Shown here one piece after another: positions 1-6,679 of a stretch of 64,000 bases of DNA. A program made the translations under genes and the position numbers. The notes under the pieces are model-generated. The model ran no database searches. It was not told where the DNA came from and saw only the letters and a program-made list of their open reading frames with translations. Source of the stretch: Aerococcus kribbianus (GTDB lineage: Bacteria > Bacillota > Bacilli > Lactobacillales > Aerococcaceae); contig NZ_JAPRFR010000001.1 of the NCBI RefSeq assembly GCF_026805545.1, forward strand, positions 62,001-126,000. Direction: 5' to 3'. How positions within the stretch are numbered: position 1 is the first letter of the stretch; each line of letters starts with the position of its first letter.

Positions 1-672
1 TTAAATTATATTCAAGCCATGGCTAAAATCATTAGCCAGACAGATACTGAAGTTGAACAAGCCATTTATATCAAAGAGCTGGCTGAAGACACTGGTTTGA
101 GTCAAGAGGTTTTAACTCGTCAGATTAAACAAGTGCGTCAAACCGAAAAAAAGCAAAGAAGAAATGATAGCAGTGATTACGCACCTATAGGACAAGCAGC
201 TGAAGGTCCTATTCGGTCAGTGCAAAAAGATTACTCGCGTTTGGAGTTGTCGGAAATGGCACTCTTTTATCATCTCTTATACAGCGAAGAAACGGCGATT
301 ATTCTACAAGAAGAAGCACCAGGTTTTCACTTTGAAACACCCTTAATGCAGAGTTTATATTTACTTTGGCAAAATTATTGCCAAGAAACAGCTAGTCGTG
401 ATACTAGTGGTTTCCTAGCTTCCCTCACTGGACAAGCAGCCCGTAATCAATTGGTTGAAATTATGGCCATGAATTTACCAGCAGAATTAGGTGAGGGGGA
501 GTTAGATGATTTGGTCTTTAATATTTCAACCCAATCGCAACTCCAAGCCCAGATGGCAGCGATTGATGACCAACTCAGTGAAGCGAAATTGCGCGATGAT
601 CTCGCCCAAATCAATGACCTACACCGAAAAAAAATCGAAATTCTAAAACAATTAAAACACACTAAAAGATAA
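1..672 (+). CDS. dnaG: DNA primase, C-terminal part (truncated by window edge)
   Basis: The reading frame is open from the first base and runs into the ATG at 19, so this is the 3' end of a longer gene. The visible ~224 residues match the tail of bacterial DnaG: a helical region, a charged linker (KQRRNDSSDYAP) and a C-terminal helical domain that in this family binds the replicative helicase. The catalytic Toprim and zinc-binding domains lie outside the window. It sits 12 bp before rpoD, the classical dnaG-rpoD macromolecular-synthesis operon, which is the strongest support for the name. The ATG at 19 is internal. Confidence 0.9.
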   Translation, partial: LNYIQAMAKIISQTDTEVEQAIYIKELAEDTGLSQEVLTRQIKQVRQTEKKQRRNDSSDYAPIGQAAEGPIRSVQKDYSRLELSEMALFYHLLYSEETAIILQEEAPGFHFETPLMQSLYLLWQNYCQETASRDTSGFLASLTGQAARNQLVEIMAMNLPAELGEGELDDLVFNISTQSQLQAQMAAIDDQLSEAKLRDDLAQINDLHRKKIEILKQLKHTKR

Positions 673-684
673 GGGGTCTTTTGT

Positions 685-1785
685 ATGAGCAAAGAAAAAG
701 TGGACGGCTTAACCTTAAACCAGGCAAGCAAAAAGTTAATTGCCGAGAAGAAAACTTTAGGGCAAATTAACTACAAAGAACTAAGTGATAAAATTGCCCA
801 TAAATATAGCCTAGATGATAAAGAAATTGATGATTTGATTGCGAAGTTTGAAGACAAAGGGGTCGCAGTGGTTGACGATGACGGGGGTCCAACCAAACGC
901 CAATTAAATGTTGCCGCTGAGGAAGAAAAGGATGACACCCTCGTTCCATCCGATGTAAAGATTAACGACCCTGTGCGGATGTATCTCAAAGAAATCGGTC
1001 GGGTAGACTTATTAACAGCTGATGAAGAAGTGAACTTGGCCAAACGAATCGAAGAAGGCGACCCAGTGGCCAAACAAGAATTGGCAGAAGCTAACTTACG
1101 TTTGGTGGTTTCTATTGCTAAACGTTATGTAGGTCGCGGCATGTCTTTCTTAGACCTTATCCAAGAAGGGAATATGGGGCTAATGAAGGCAGTCGAAAAA
1201 TTCGACTATACCAAGGGATTTAAGTTCTCAACTTATGCCACTTGGTGGATTCGTCAAGCCATTACCCGGGCCATTGCTGACCAAGCACGTACCATCCGGA
1301 TTCCAGTCCATATGGTGGAAACCATTAATAAATTGGTTCGTATCCAGCGACAATTACTCCAAGACCTAGGTCGGGAACCAACACCAGAAGAAATTGGGGC
1401 TGAGATGGACCTACCAACTGAAAAGGTACGTAATATTCTAAAAATCGCCCAAGAACCAGTTTCCTTGGAAACCCCAATTGGAGAAGAAGATGATTCTCAC
1501 TTAGGAGATTTCATCGAAGACCAAGAAGCGACCAGTCCTGCTGAATACACCTCTCAAGAGCTCTTGAAAGAGCAACTCAGTGAAGTCTTAGATACCTTAA
1601 CTGATCGGGAAGAAAATGTCTTACGTTTACGCTTTGGACTAGAAGATGGCCAATCCAAAACCTTAGAACAAGTAGGCCAACAATTTGGCGTTACTAGAGA
1701 ACGGATCCGGCAAATTGAAGCCAAAGCATTACGGAAATTACGCCACCCATCTCGTTCCAAACAATTGAAAGACTTTTTAGATTAA
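685..1785 (+). CDS. rpoD: Primary sigma factor RpoD/SigA
   Basis: This is the housekeeping sigma subunit, which directs RNA polymerase to -10/-35 promoters. The 366 residues are typical of Gram-positive SigA: a short region 1.1, region 1.2 ([16 protein letters not shown], ~95), the region 2 core with the -10-melting stretch [18 protein letters not shown] (~185), region 3, and the region 4.2 helix-turn-helix ([19 protein letters not shown], ~330) that reads the -35 box. The start at 685 follows an AAGGGG site. The gene is co-oriented with dnaG and ends at a strong hairpin. TTGACA/TATAAT-like promoters elsewhere in the window agree with this factor. Confidence 0.98.
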   Translation: MSKEKVDGLTLNQASKKLIAEKKTLGQINYKELSDKIAHKYSLDDKEIDDLIAKFEDKGVAVVDDDGGPTKRQLNVAAEEEKDDTLVPSDVKINDPVRMYLKEIGRVDLLTADEEVNLAKRIEEGDPVAKQELAEANLRLVVSIAKRYVGRGMSFLDLIQEGNMGLMKAVEKFDYTKGFKFSTYATWWIRQAITRAIADQARTIRIPVHMVETINKLVRIQRQLLQDLGREPTPEEIGAEMDLPTEKVRNILKIAQEPVSLETPIGEEDDSHLGDFIEDQEATSPAEYTSQELLKEQLSEVLDTLTDREENVLRLRFGLEDGQSKTLEQVGQQFGVTRERIRQIEAKALRKLRHPSRSKQLKDFLD

Positions 1786-1790
1786 AAATA

Positions 1791-1830
1791 AAAATGGCCA
1801 CCAGCTTGTTTCATCTGGGGCCATTTTATT
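1791..1830. terminator. Bidirectional terminator between rpoD and the convergent small gene
   Basis: AAAATGGCC at 1791 pairs with GGCCATTTT ending at 1827. An inner CCAG/CTGG extension surrounds a ~10-nt loop. There are A's on the left and T's on the right, so it can serve both convergent genes. Confidence 0.85.
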
Positions 1831-2104
1831 TATCTAGATTAATGATTTGGTAGCCATAACTTGGAAGTGTAGTAAGAATAAGCTCTTTAATTTGAGCTTC
1901 GGAAAGAGTGTTTTCTAGACAATCTGTTAAACTAAGGTCCTTATAGTCTTTATTTAAGGCTTGGGCTAAGGCCATATCATAGTCATTTGCCTGGGGGTCA
2001 AGAATCCCCTGACTCAAGTCCTCTAATTGTAGCCAAAGGTGTTCATAATTTTTGCCAGTGAAACGAAGACGTTGACCAGCTTTTTCAATTTCTAACTGAG
2101 GCAT
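1826..2104 (-). CDS. Small protein of unknown function
   Basis: A 92-residue acidic soluble protein that I do not recognise. The start ATG (complement of 2104) follows a strong AGGAGG-type site at the right distance, so translation is likely. There is no signal peptide or membrane segment. Its size and alternating hydrophobic/acidic pattern suggest a compact alpha/beta fold. It lies convergent to rpoD and divergent from the deoxynucleoside kinase, and shares the rpoD terminator. No function is proposed. Confidence 0.75.
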   Translation of the reverse strand: MPQLEIEKAGQRLRFTGKNYEHLWLQLEDLSQGILDPQANDYDMALAQALNKDYKDLSLTDCLENTLSEAQIKELILTTLPSYGYQIINLDK

Positions 2105-2247
2105 GGACTCCCTCCTTTTTAGTTATTATGCCATAGCGCCATAATATAAACAAGATTTGAGAAATTTACTACCAAATGTAGTATTGAGACGAAAAATGTT
2201 ATACAATATGATGGTGTGATTAAAATTAGAAAGGGGCGGTTCCTATC

Positions 2248-2874
2248 GTGATTATACTGGCAGGAATGATCGGTAGTGGCAAAACAACATATACCTTAAA
2301 ATTATCAGAAGAATTAGGGACAGAACCTTTCTTCGAACCCGTTGATGAAAACCCAATTCTCGATAAGTATTATGAAGATCCCGACCGCTATGGCTTTGCC
2401 TTACAAATTTATTTCTTGAACAAGCGTTTCGCCTTGATTAAAGAGGCCTACGCTAATGATAATAATGTATTGGATCGGTCCATTTATGAAGATGCCTTAT
2501 TTACCAAGGTCAATGTCGAAGATGGTAATATTACTGAAACAGAGTTCGCCATTTATTTGGATTTATTAGATAACATGATGAGTGAACTCGATAGTTTACA
2601 GAAATCTTCGCCAGATTTGATGGTTTACCTAGATGGTAGCTTCGACCATATTATGGATAATATCAAGAAGCGCGGCCGGGACTTTGAACAACCAACTGCT
2701 GAAAATGGGCTATTAGATTATTACCGACACCTCTATGATTCTTATGGTGATTGGTATGCTAACTATGACAAAGGCCCAAAGATGAGTATCTATACTGATC
2801 ACTTCGATATCCATAAGGCAGAAGACTGGGAAACTGTTTTTGCCCAGATCAAGAAAGCTATTGAACGGCGGTAG
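2248..2874 (+). CDS. Deoxynucleoside kinase (dAK/dGK family)
   Basis: The protein phosphorylates deoxyadenosine, deoxyguanosine or deoxycytidine in deoxynucleoside salvage. At 208 residues it has the normal size. It shows the P-loop GMIGSGKTT (~6-14), the substrate-side EPVDENP motif (~31), the DRS motif (~77) and a lid-like KKRGRDFEQ segment (~148). Together these place it in the deoxynucleoside kinase family rather than thymidylate kinases. The start is GTG at 2248, behind AAAGGGGCGG. Which base it prefers cannot be read from sequence alone. It is a single-gene unit ending at the hairpin at 2947-2991. Confidence 0.93.
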   Translation: MIILAGMIGSGKTTYTLKLSEELGTEPFFEPVDENPILDKYYEDPDRYGFALQIYFLNKRFALIKEAYANDNNVLDRSIYEDALFTKVNVEDGNITETEFAIYLDLLDNMMSELDSLQKSSPDLMVYLDGSFDHIMDNIKKRGRDFEQPTAENGLLDYYRHLYDSYGDWYANYDKGPKMSIYTDHFDIHKAEDWETVFAQIKKAIERR

Positions 2875-2946
2875 TTAGGGGAGAAGTTTAGTTATTTATA
2901 GTTTATTTTTCTCTCTATAATATCAATAAAGATTAGCTTATAAAGC

Positions 2947-2993
2947 AAATAGGGCTGATGACTTAAAGTATAAATTCATCAGCCCTATTTTAA
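2947..2993 (+). terminator. Terminator after the deoxynucleoside kinase
   Basis: AATAGGGCTGATGA pairs with TCATCAGCCCTATT across a ~13-nt loop, followed by TTTTAATT. Confidence 0.85.
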
Positions 2994-3126
2994 TTATTCA
3001 TTTTTTAAATGAATATCTAAAAGTGAAGTTTTACATTCCAAATTTAAAAGTTACCAAATTTGTTAGACTAAACAAACTTTTACTTCGAAATGATTAACAT
3101 TTGTATTATTATCAAATAATTGTCCT

Positions 3127-3323
3127 TCTAGAAGGTATTGATTAACTCCAGTATTGTGAGTACTGGGTTAAAATAACTAGATTATCTTTTGGCTTCTTTT
3201 TATTTTTCTTATTCATTCTCTCCCTCTTTCTATATATCTATTGCACAGTAATGAGTATGTAAGGGTAATAGAATTAAGGGAATTTTTTATAAAAAAAGAG
3301 AGGTTAAAAAACCTCTCTTTTTG
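3127..3323. repeat. ~197-bp direct repeat, left copy, bounding the accessory island
   Basis: This non-coding block recurs at 6322-6519 in the same orientation with scattered substitutions and small indels. Both copies contain the inverted repeat CCAGTA-N7-TACTGG (perfect here, TACAGG in the right copy), a pyrimidine-rich stretch (TTTTTATTTTTCTTATTC), ATATATCTATTGCAC, and a terminal hairpin AAGAGAGGT...ACCTCTCTT with a T-run. Everything between the copies is accessory in character. It could be an end duplication from insertion, a site of recombination, or a duplicated 3' region. Confidence 0.85.
3291..3323 (+). terminator. Terminator hairpin inside the left repeat
   Basis: AAAAAGAGAGGT pairs with ACCTCTCTTTTT around an A-rich loop, with T's on the 3' side. 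It insulates the island from upstream transcription. Confidence 0.75.
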
Positions 3324-3335
3324 TGGCTCTACAAT

Positions 3336-3396
3336 AAGAATACAGTAAAAATTTACTAAGAATACGGTGAAAACGGTTTATTAATATCTTTATAAT
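3336..3396 (+). promoter_or_regulatory. Candidate operator/promoter of bacteriocin module 1 (22-bp-spaced direct repeats)
   Basis: AAGAATACAGTAAAA (3336) and AAGAATACGGTGAAAA (3358) start 22 bp apart, two helical turns, and are followed 19 bp later by TATAAT (3391-3396). Two ~9-bp repeats (TACAGTAAA, TACGGTGAA) with a 21-22 bp period just upstream of a promoter is the layout of LytTR-type response regulator sites in bacteriocin clusters (plantaricin, blp). The right-hand half also resembles a degenerate cre site. A related block precedes module 2 at 4944-4994. Confidence 0.45.
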
Positions 3397-3436
3397 TGTT
3401 AATGTAACGATAAGGAGGTAGATAAATATAATTATT

Positions 3437-3466
3437 TTGACAAAAAATATAGTGAATTTGTAGTAT
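3437..3466 (+). promoter_or_regulatory. Possible second promoter for bacteriocin module 1
   Basis: TTGACA at 3437-3442 and TAGTAT at 3461-3466 are separated by 18 bp, 48 bp before the ATG at 3514. The sequence is very A+T-rich, so a chance match is possible. Confidence 0.4.
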
Positions 3467-3513
3467 TTTAGAATAATAGAAAGGATTTATATCTCTAGTA
3501 CAAACTATAAAAA

Positions 3514-4032
3514 ATGATTATTAGTACAATTTCATTTTTAATTTTTGGTTTAGTAGTTATTTCTATAGCAAATATCGAAAGAGTTTCCGCTCAAGAAAAC
3601 GAAGAAATAGAAACGGTTGTACAATATGATAATCCTTCCGAACATATCTTACATTTGCAATTGCCTCAAGACCACTCTGTAATTATTGACGAAAACGGAT
3701 TAGCTGATCTCACTAATAACGTAAATGGACAGACACAACGTTTGCCTTATGAGACGACAGATAAAAATGATAATGATGTTACACTTATTTATTTTATACA
3801 AGATGACGAGTTATATGTATATGCACAATTAAAATCTGAAGAACGAGGTTGGGGTAAATGTGCTGTAGGGATAGCAGGCGGAGCTATTTCTGGTGGTACA
3901 GCTGCTGGACTAAAAGGAGCAGGCTTAGGAACGTTGACTTTACCTGGCATTGGAACTGTCGGTGGAGGTACTGTAGGAGCTGTTGCTGGTGCAGTTGGTG
4001 GAGGCCTAACCGGTGGAGCTACTTTTTGTTAA
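3514..4032 (+). CDS. Secreted bacteriocin-like precursor with Gly-rich, Cys-ended C-terminal domain
   Basis: The 172 residues fall into three parts. A Sec signal peptide (ISFLIFGLVVISIANI) has a cleavage site near VSA-QE. A ~90-residue acidic middle part follows. The last ~61 residues are small, uncharged and glycine-rich, opening with WGKCAVGIAGGAISGG and closing GGGLTGGATFC, with one Cys at each end that could form a disulphide. Known precedents for a bacteriocin cut from the C-terminus of a Sec-exported precursor are closticin 574 and halocin C8; homology to them is not established. An in-frame TAA at 3508 fixes the ATG at 3514, but the nearest SD-like AGAAAGGA is ~30 nt upstream, so expression is uncertain. 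A small membrane-protein gene follows after 20 bp. Confidence 0.7.
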   Translation: MIISTISFLIFGLVVISIANIERVSAQENEEIETVVQYDNPSEHILHLQLPQDHSVIIDENGLADLTNNVNGQTQRLPYETTDKNDNDVTLIYFIQDDELYVYAQLKSEERGWGKCAVGIAGGAISGGTAAGLKGAGLGTLTLPGIGTVGGGTVGAVAGAVGGGLTGGATFC

Positions 4033-4052
4033 ACTGTTAGGAGAAAGATTTT

Positions 4053-4241
4053 ATGAAAAAGAAAATTTATAGTAAACCAGTTCTTACTCTAAGCGCTTTA
4101 ATTGTTTTTGGATGGTTGGTTGCAGTTAATAAATTTAGTTCCTTAACTCTAGCTGAAGCATTGTTGGTTAATTTACCTATGTTAATATATTATTTTAGTT
4201 ATATAAGCAAATATTTTGATTATGTTAATCAACAAAGATAA
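4053..4241 (+). CDS. Small two-helix membrane protein, candidate immunity protein of module 1
   Basis: The 62 residues have a basic N-terminus (MKKKIYSKP), a first hydrophobic helix (~10-25), a second (~37-52) and a polar tail. A well-placed AGGAGAAAG precedes the ATG. It starts 20 bp after the bacteriocin-like gene and is surely co-transcribed. Tiny cationic membrane proteins directly downstream of a bacteriocin gene usually give producer immunity; that role is inferred from position and shape only. A gene of the same shape follows the second module at 5654-5812, though the two proteins are not obviously alike in sequence. Confidence 0.65.
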   Translation: MKKKIYSKPVLTLSALIVFGWLVAVNKFSSLTLAEALLVNLPMLIYYFSYISKYFDYVNQQR

Positions 4242-4256
4242 TTAAGTGTATATATA

Positions 4257-4288
4257 ATAAAAGAAGCCGGGTACCGCTCCTTTTATTG
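4257..4288 (+). terminator. Weak terminator-like hairpin after module 1
   Basis: AAAAGAAGC...GCTCCTTTT brackets a GGTACC core, followed by TTTTATT. The stem has mismatches, so efficiency is uncertain. Confidence 0.4.
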
Positions 4289-4408
4289 GACTCAATTTGA
4301 GCTTGGCAGTTATTATTAAGAGCAAAAAATAAGACTAATTATAGTTATGAAGATATTAAAAAAGATGATATATTAGTGTTTATAACTATATATTATTTAT
4401 ATTGTATA

Positions 4409-4506
4409 TAGTGTGGGAACAAGTCCAACGTTACTTGGCCTATGAACAAGAAAGAAAACGTCGAGAAGAAGGCAGATGAACTGAAGAAGCAAGGGCATGA
4501 GACTTA
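4409..4506 (+). pseudogene. Short gene remnant, identity unknown
   Basis: This ~100-bp patch has codon use like the core genes, unlike its A+T-rich surroundings. One frame reads WEQVQRYLAYEQERKRREEG before a stop; it resembles the charged helical end of some larger protein. There is no start codon or ribosome site of its own. The rest of 4289-4408 shows nothing recognisable. I read it as debris of an earlier insertion or deletion. Confidence 0.35.
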
Positions 4507-4854
4507 AAAGTAGAGTATACATATTAGGATTAAAATATAGTGCTAAAAGGAACATCTATTATCCAGCAATATTTTTTGAAACAAAAGAGGATAAATATAA
4601 TAATTTTCGCAAAACATCAATCAATAAGATTACCTGGTTATGAAAAGAAAAAAAGAGTTACTTCTTTAGATAAGCTACAATGTGAGTTGTTGTCTTTAAA
4701 ACATAATCCTTCCTACATTCGTATCCATAAGCAGAGTACTGTTAATTCTAGAGATATACATAGTGATTATATTTCAGATTTAAAGAATACACTGCCTGGT
4801 TTATACGATGATATTAAGAGAATACATACATTATTTAGCGAGGGATTATTTTAA
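4497..4854 (+). pseudogene. Degenerate small-gene region (possible HicB-like fragment, then 104-aa frame)
   Basis: An ATG at 4497 opens a 48-residue frame containing NIYYPAIFFETKEDKY, like the first strand of HicB-family antitoxins (typically YPAIF...), but it stops at 4643 before the rest of that domain. An overlapping frame entered at a GTG (4540), with no good ribosome site, continues to 4854. Its second half (SLDKLQCELLSLKHNPSYIR to HTLFSEGLF) looks like a genuine helical protein tail. The most economical reading is one or two genes joined by deletion or frameshift. The identity of the helical part is unknown; a small immunity-type helical bundle is one possibility. Confidence 0.4.
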
Positions 4855-4892
4855 TTTAATTAGTATTTGCGATACTACTTAATATAAGAAAA

Positions 4893-4923
4893 GAAAAAGG
4901 AGCTTAGATGCTCCCTTTTTTAT
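4893..4923 (+). terminator. Terminator before bacteriocin module 2
   Basis: GAAAAAGGAGC pairs with GCTCCCTTTTTT around TTAGAT. The same design closes module 2 at 5850-5880. Confidence 0.75.
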
Positions 4924-4943
4924 GTATAAAATTAATTCTTGAT

Positions 4944-4994
4944 AAGAATAATAAGAGTTCGCTAAGAATAGTTTGAAAACGGTTTACTTATTAT
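4944..4994 (+). promoter_or_regulatory. Candidate regulatory block of module 2, related to that of module 1
   Basis: TAAGAATA occurs at 4943 and 4963 (20 bp apart), and the second copy continues as GTTTGAAAACGGTTTA. Module 1 has GGTGAAAACGGTTTATTA in the equivalent place (3366 on). The shared CTAAGAATA...TGAAAACGGTTTA core is the longest similarity between the two upstream regions. The repeat period is 2 bp shorter than in module 1 and the -10 element is less clear, which fits decay. Confidence 0.4.
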
Positions 4995-5052
4995 AGTTGG
5001 TGTGTTAGGTTGAGTTTGTAGTTAGATTGTAAGAATTAATAAGGAAGACATA

Positions 5053-5626
5053 ATGAAATTAAAAATTCATAATTGCCGGACTAGCTATTTTGACTTTAGC
5101 CCCAACAACATCTATAGCATTTGTTAACGAGACTGTACATGCAGCGGAAAGCAATAATGAATTATATTCCGATGAAATGCTTGATCAAAGCTATATTGCT
5201 AGTGATGGAACCGTTTATATGAATAATGAAAAAGTTGTACATATTGAAGAATATACACCGAGTCAAGACGTTTTTGATAAGCACAATCAAGTGGATAATA
5301 ATGACTCTAATATCTCATTAAGAGCTATTACTACTTGGAAACTATTTAATATCGAAAGTTTTATAAATTGAGTGATATTAGGAGCGCACAAGGGTTAAGT
5401 ATTTCGTTACTAGGATTGTTACTTTTAGCTATCCCACTTCAGTAGTCTTAGGTGTTGCGGGGATTTATCAGACTATTAGATCAATGGGACAAGACGAAGT
5501 TTACGTTAAATTAGAACAATTTACTGACGGAAGTAATAGAAGAGAAAAAATATCATTTATTATTATAGTGACGCAAATTATAGTAATAAAATAGATCAAG
5601 TAGAATCTATTGATAATTTAAATTAA
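5053..5626 (+). pseudogene. Frameshifted gene for a secreted bacteriocin-like protein (module 2)
   Basis: An AAGGAAG site and ATG at 5053 begin MKLK, then the frame is lost at an A5 run (5061-5065). Removing one A restores a textbook signal peptide (FIIAGLAILTLAPTTSIAF ... VHAAE). The frame then stays open to a stop at 5369. Three further frame changes (near 5345-5369, 5436-5442 and a T-run at 5556-5558) link a hydrophobic segment (SISLLGLLLLAIP), VVLGVAGIYQTIRSMGQDEV, a KLEQFTDGSNRREKISF stretch and an end YYYSDANYSNKIDQVESI. The ancestral product would be ~190 residues: signal, propeptide-like part, membrane helix and beta-like tail. Four lesions make it a true pseudogene. The intact small membrane gene at 5654 follows. 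Confidence 0.75.
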
Positions 5627-5653
5627 TAAATTTTGTAAGAAGGAATCATTATC

Positions 5654-5812
5654 ATGAAGATTAATAAAAAGGAGTATATTATAAGAGTATTGTTAATTCT
5701 TTTCTTTATTTTTTCGATAGCGATTCAAAATAATCATATGATTATTTTAGCTTCGATTTTTCTTATAATTTTCTTCTTAATAGGGTTAATTATTAGAATT
5801 TGTAAAAAATAA
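5654..5812 (+). CDS. 52-aa two-helix membrane protein, candidate immunity protein of module 2
   Basis: ATG at 5654 follows an AGAAGGA site; the frame ends TAA at 5812. The protein has a basic start (MKINKKEYIIR), a first hydrophobic helix (VLLILFFIFSIAI), a short polar turn (QNNHM), a second helix (ILASIFLIIFFLIGLII) and a basic end (RICKK). It is too short for most gene finders. It follows the broken secreted protein gene by ~28 bp, the same order as in module 1. Retention of an intact immunity-type gene after loss of its toxin is a known pattern. Function is inferred from context. Confidence 0.6.
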   Translation: MKINKKEYIIRVLLILFFIFSIAIQNNHMIILASIFLIIFFLIGLIIRICKK

Positions 5813-5849
5813 ATAATTATTATAAGGAGAAAAACGTAGTATTTAGAAG

Positions 5850-5880
5850 AAAAGGGCGCTTAATTGCGTCCCTTTTTTTA
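5850..5880 (+). terminator. Terminator of module 2
   Basis: AAAAGGGCGC pairs with GCGTCCCTTTT around TTAATT, followed by a T-run. It matches the design of the hairpin at 4893-4923. Confidence 0.75.
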
Positions 5881-5955
5881 TATTTAATTTTAAAATTCTA
5901 ACCATCTACCGTTTTCTGATTTAATACTTCCTGATGTTAACCTAATGTAATTAAC

Positions 5956-6153
5956 TTAAGATTCTTTGGTAGAATCAATGATTTTCATCAATTCCATTGC
6001 AGTCAGTAAAGGCATGCGGTCAAATTTGGATTGTTTTGTGCGGTACCTATCATACATCTGTTGTTTGATTTTTCCATTAGTTAGTTTTTCAACTCTGTAC
6101 CCTGTAATATCAGAGTCAATGAGTTGCTTTATTTTAGCTGTATCAATAAGCAT
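5956..6153 (-). CDS. Small putative DNA-binding protein
   Basis: A 65-residue basic protein with a plausible AGGTG ribosome site before its ATG. Its layout (IKQLIDSDITGYRVEKLTNG, then YDRYRTKQSKFDRMPLLTAM) resembles short Cro/XRE-like proteins of plasmids and phages, where the first block is the helix pair and DRYR...S..DNMSL the third helix and dimer part. The match is by eye and weak; the turn is less canonical than in verified members. It is the only candidate regulator in the island and runs against the two modules. It could be an orphan repressor or antitoxin. Confidence 0.5.
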   Translation of the reverse strand: MLIDTAKIKQLIDSDITGYRVEKLTNGKIKQQMYDRYRTKQSKFDRMPLLTAMELMKIIDSTKES

Positions 6154-6321
6154 ATTTATTCACCTATAAAAATTTTAGTATCATTTGAATGAGATTTAAT
6201 ACAATCAGAATATATAGAAGTATTTCTATTTTTTTATAATTTTCCATGATATAATGAATAAGAATAAGGGCTGAGCTGGTTGCCCAGCCCTATGTGTTAT
6301 TTAAGAAGCTTTGAAGAAATG

Positions 6322-6519
6322 TCTAGTAAGGTATTGATTAGCTCCAGTATTGTGAGTACAGGGTTAAAATAACTAGATTATCTTCAGGCTTCTTTTTATT
6401 TTTCTTATTCATTCTTTCTCTTTCTATATATCTATTGCACACTAATTAGTGTATAAGCTTAATAGAATTTAGGAAGTATTTCATAACAAAAAGAGAGGTA
6501 AAAAAATCCTCTCTTTTTG
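6322..6519. repeat. ~197-bp direct repeat, right copy, bounding the accessory island
   Basis: This is the counterpart of 3127-3323 in the same orientation. Shared runs include AGGTATTGATTA, CTCCAGTATTGTGAGTAC, GGGTTAAAATAACTAGATTA and CTTCTTTTTATTTTTCTTAT. It ends in its own AAGAGAGGT/CCTCTCTT hairpin at 6487-6519. Divergence between copies is scattered, so the duplication is not recent. A GGGCTG/CAGCCC hairpin (6268-6290) lies just before it. Between 6520 and the tRNA I see no gene, only a minus-strand open frame without a start codon. Confidence 0.85.
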
Positions 6520-6679
6520 TTAGCATATTCTGACTAAAAATTATGTGGTTCGTATCCCTCTTGGCACAATAGGGCACGAACTTTTTATTTTCTTTGATGT
6601 TGTTTACCTTTCCGTTTGGGAGAGGCGCTATAGTATCAAAGCTTTTGCTATTCTTTGAAGTTTTTATACGTTCTAAAAA

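Noticed and set aside
3858-4040. Overlapping + strand frame with many Trp, Cys and Arg
   Set aside because: It is an out-of-frame reading of the Gly-rich end of the bacteriocin-like gene; the composition results from GGN codons shifted by one base.
5966-6169. Hydrophobic + strand frame opposite the small putative DNA-binding gene
   Set aside because: It is antisense to a gene with a better ribosome site and shows no start signal of its own.
6520-6679. Open minus-strand stretch adjoining tRNA-Thr, considered as an integrase tail
   Set aside because: It has no start codon, enters from the tRNA sequence and lacks integrase motifs.
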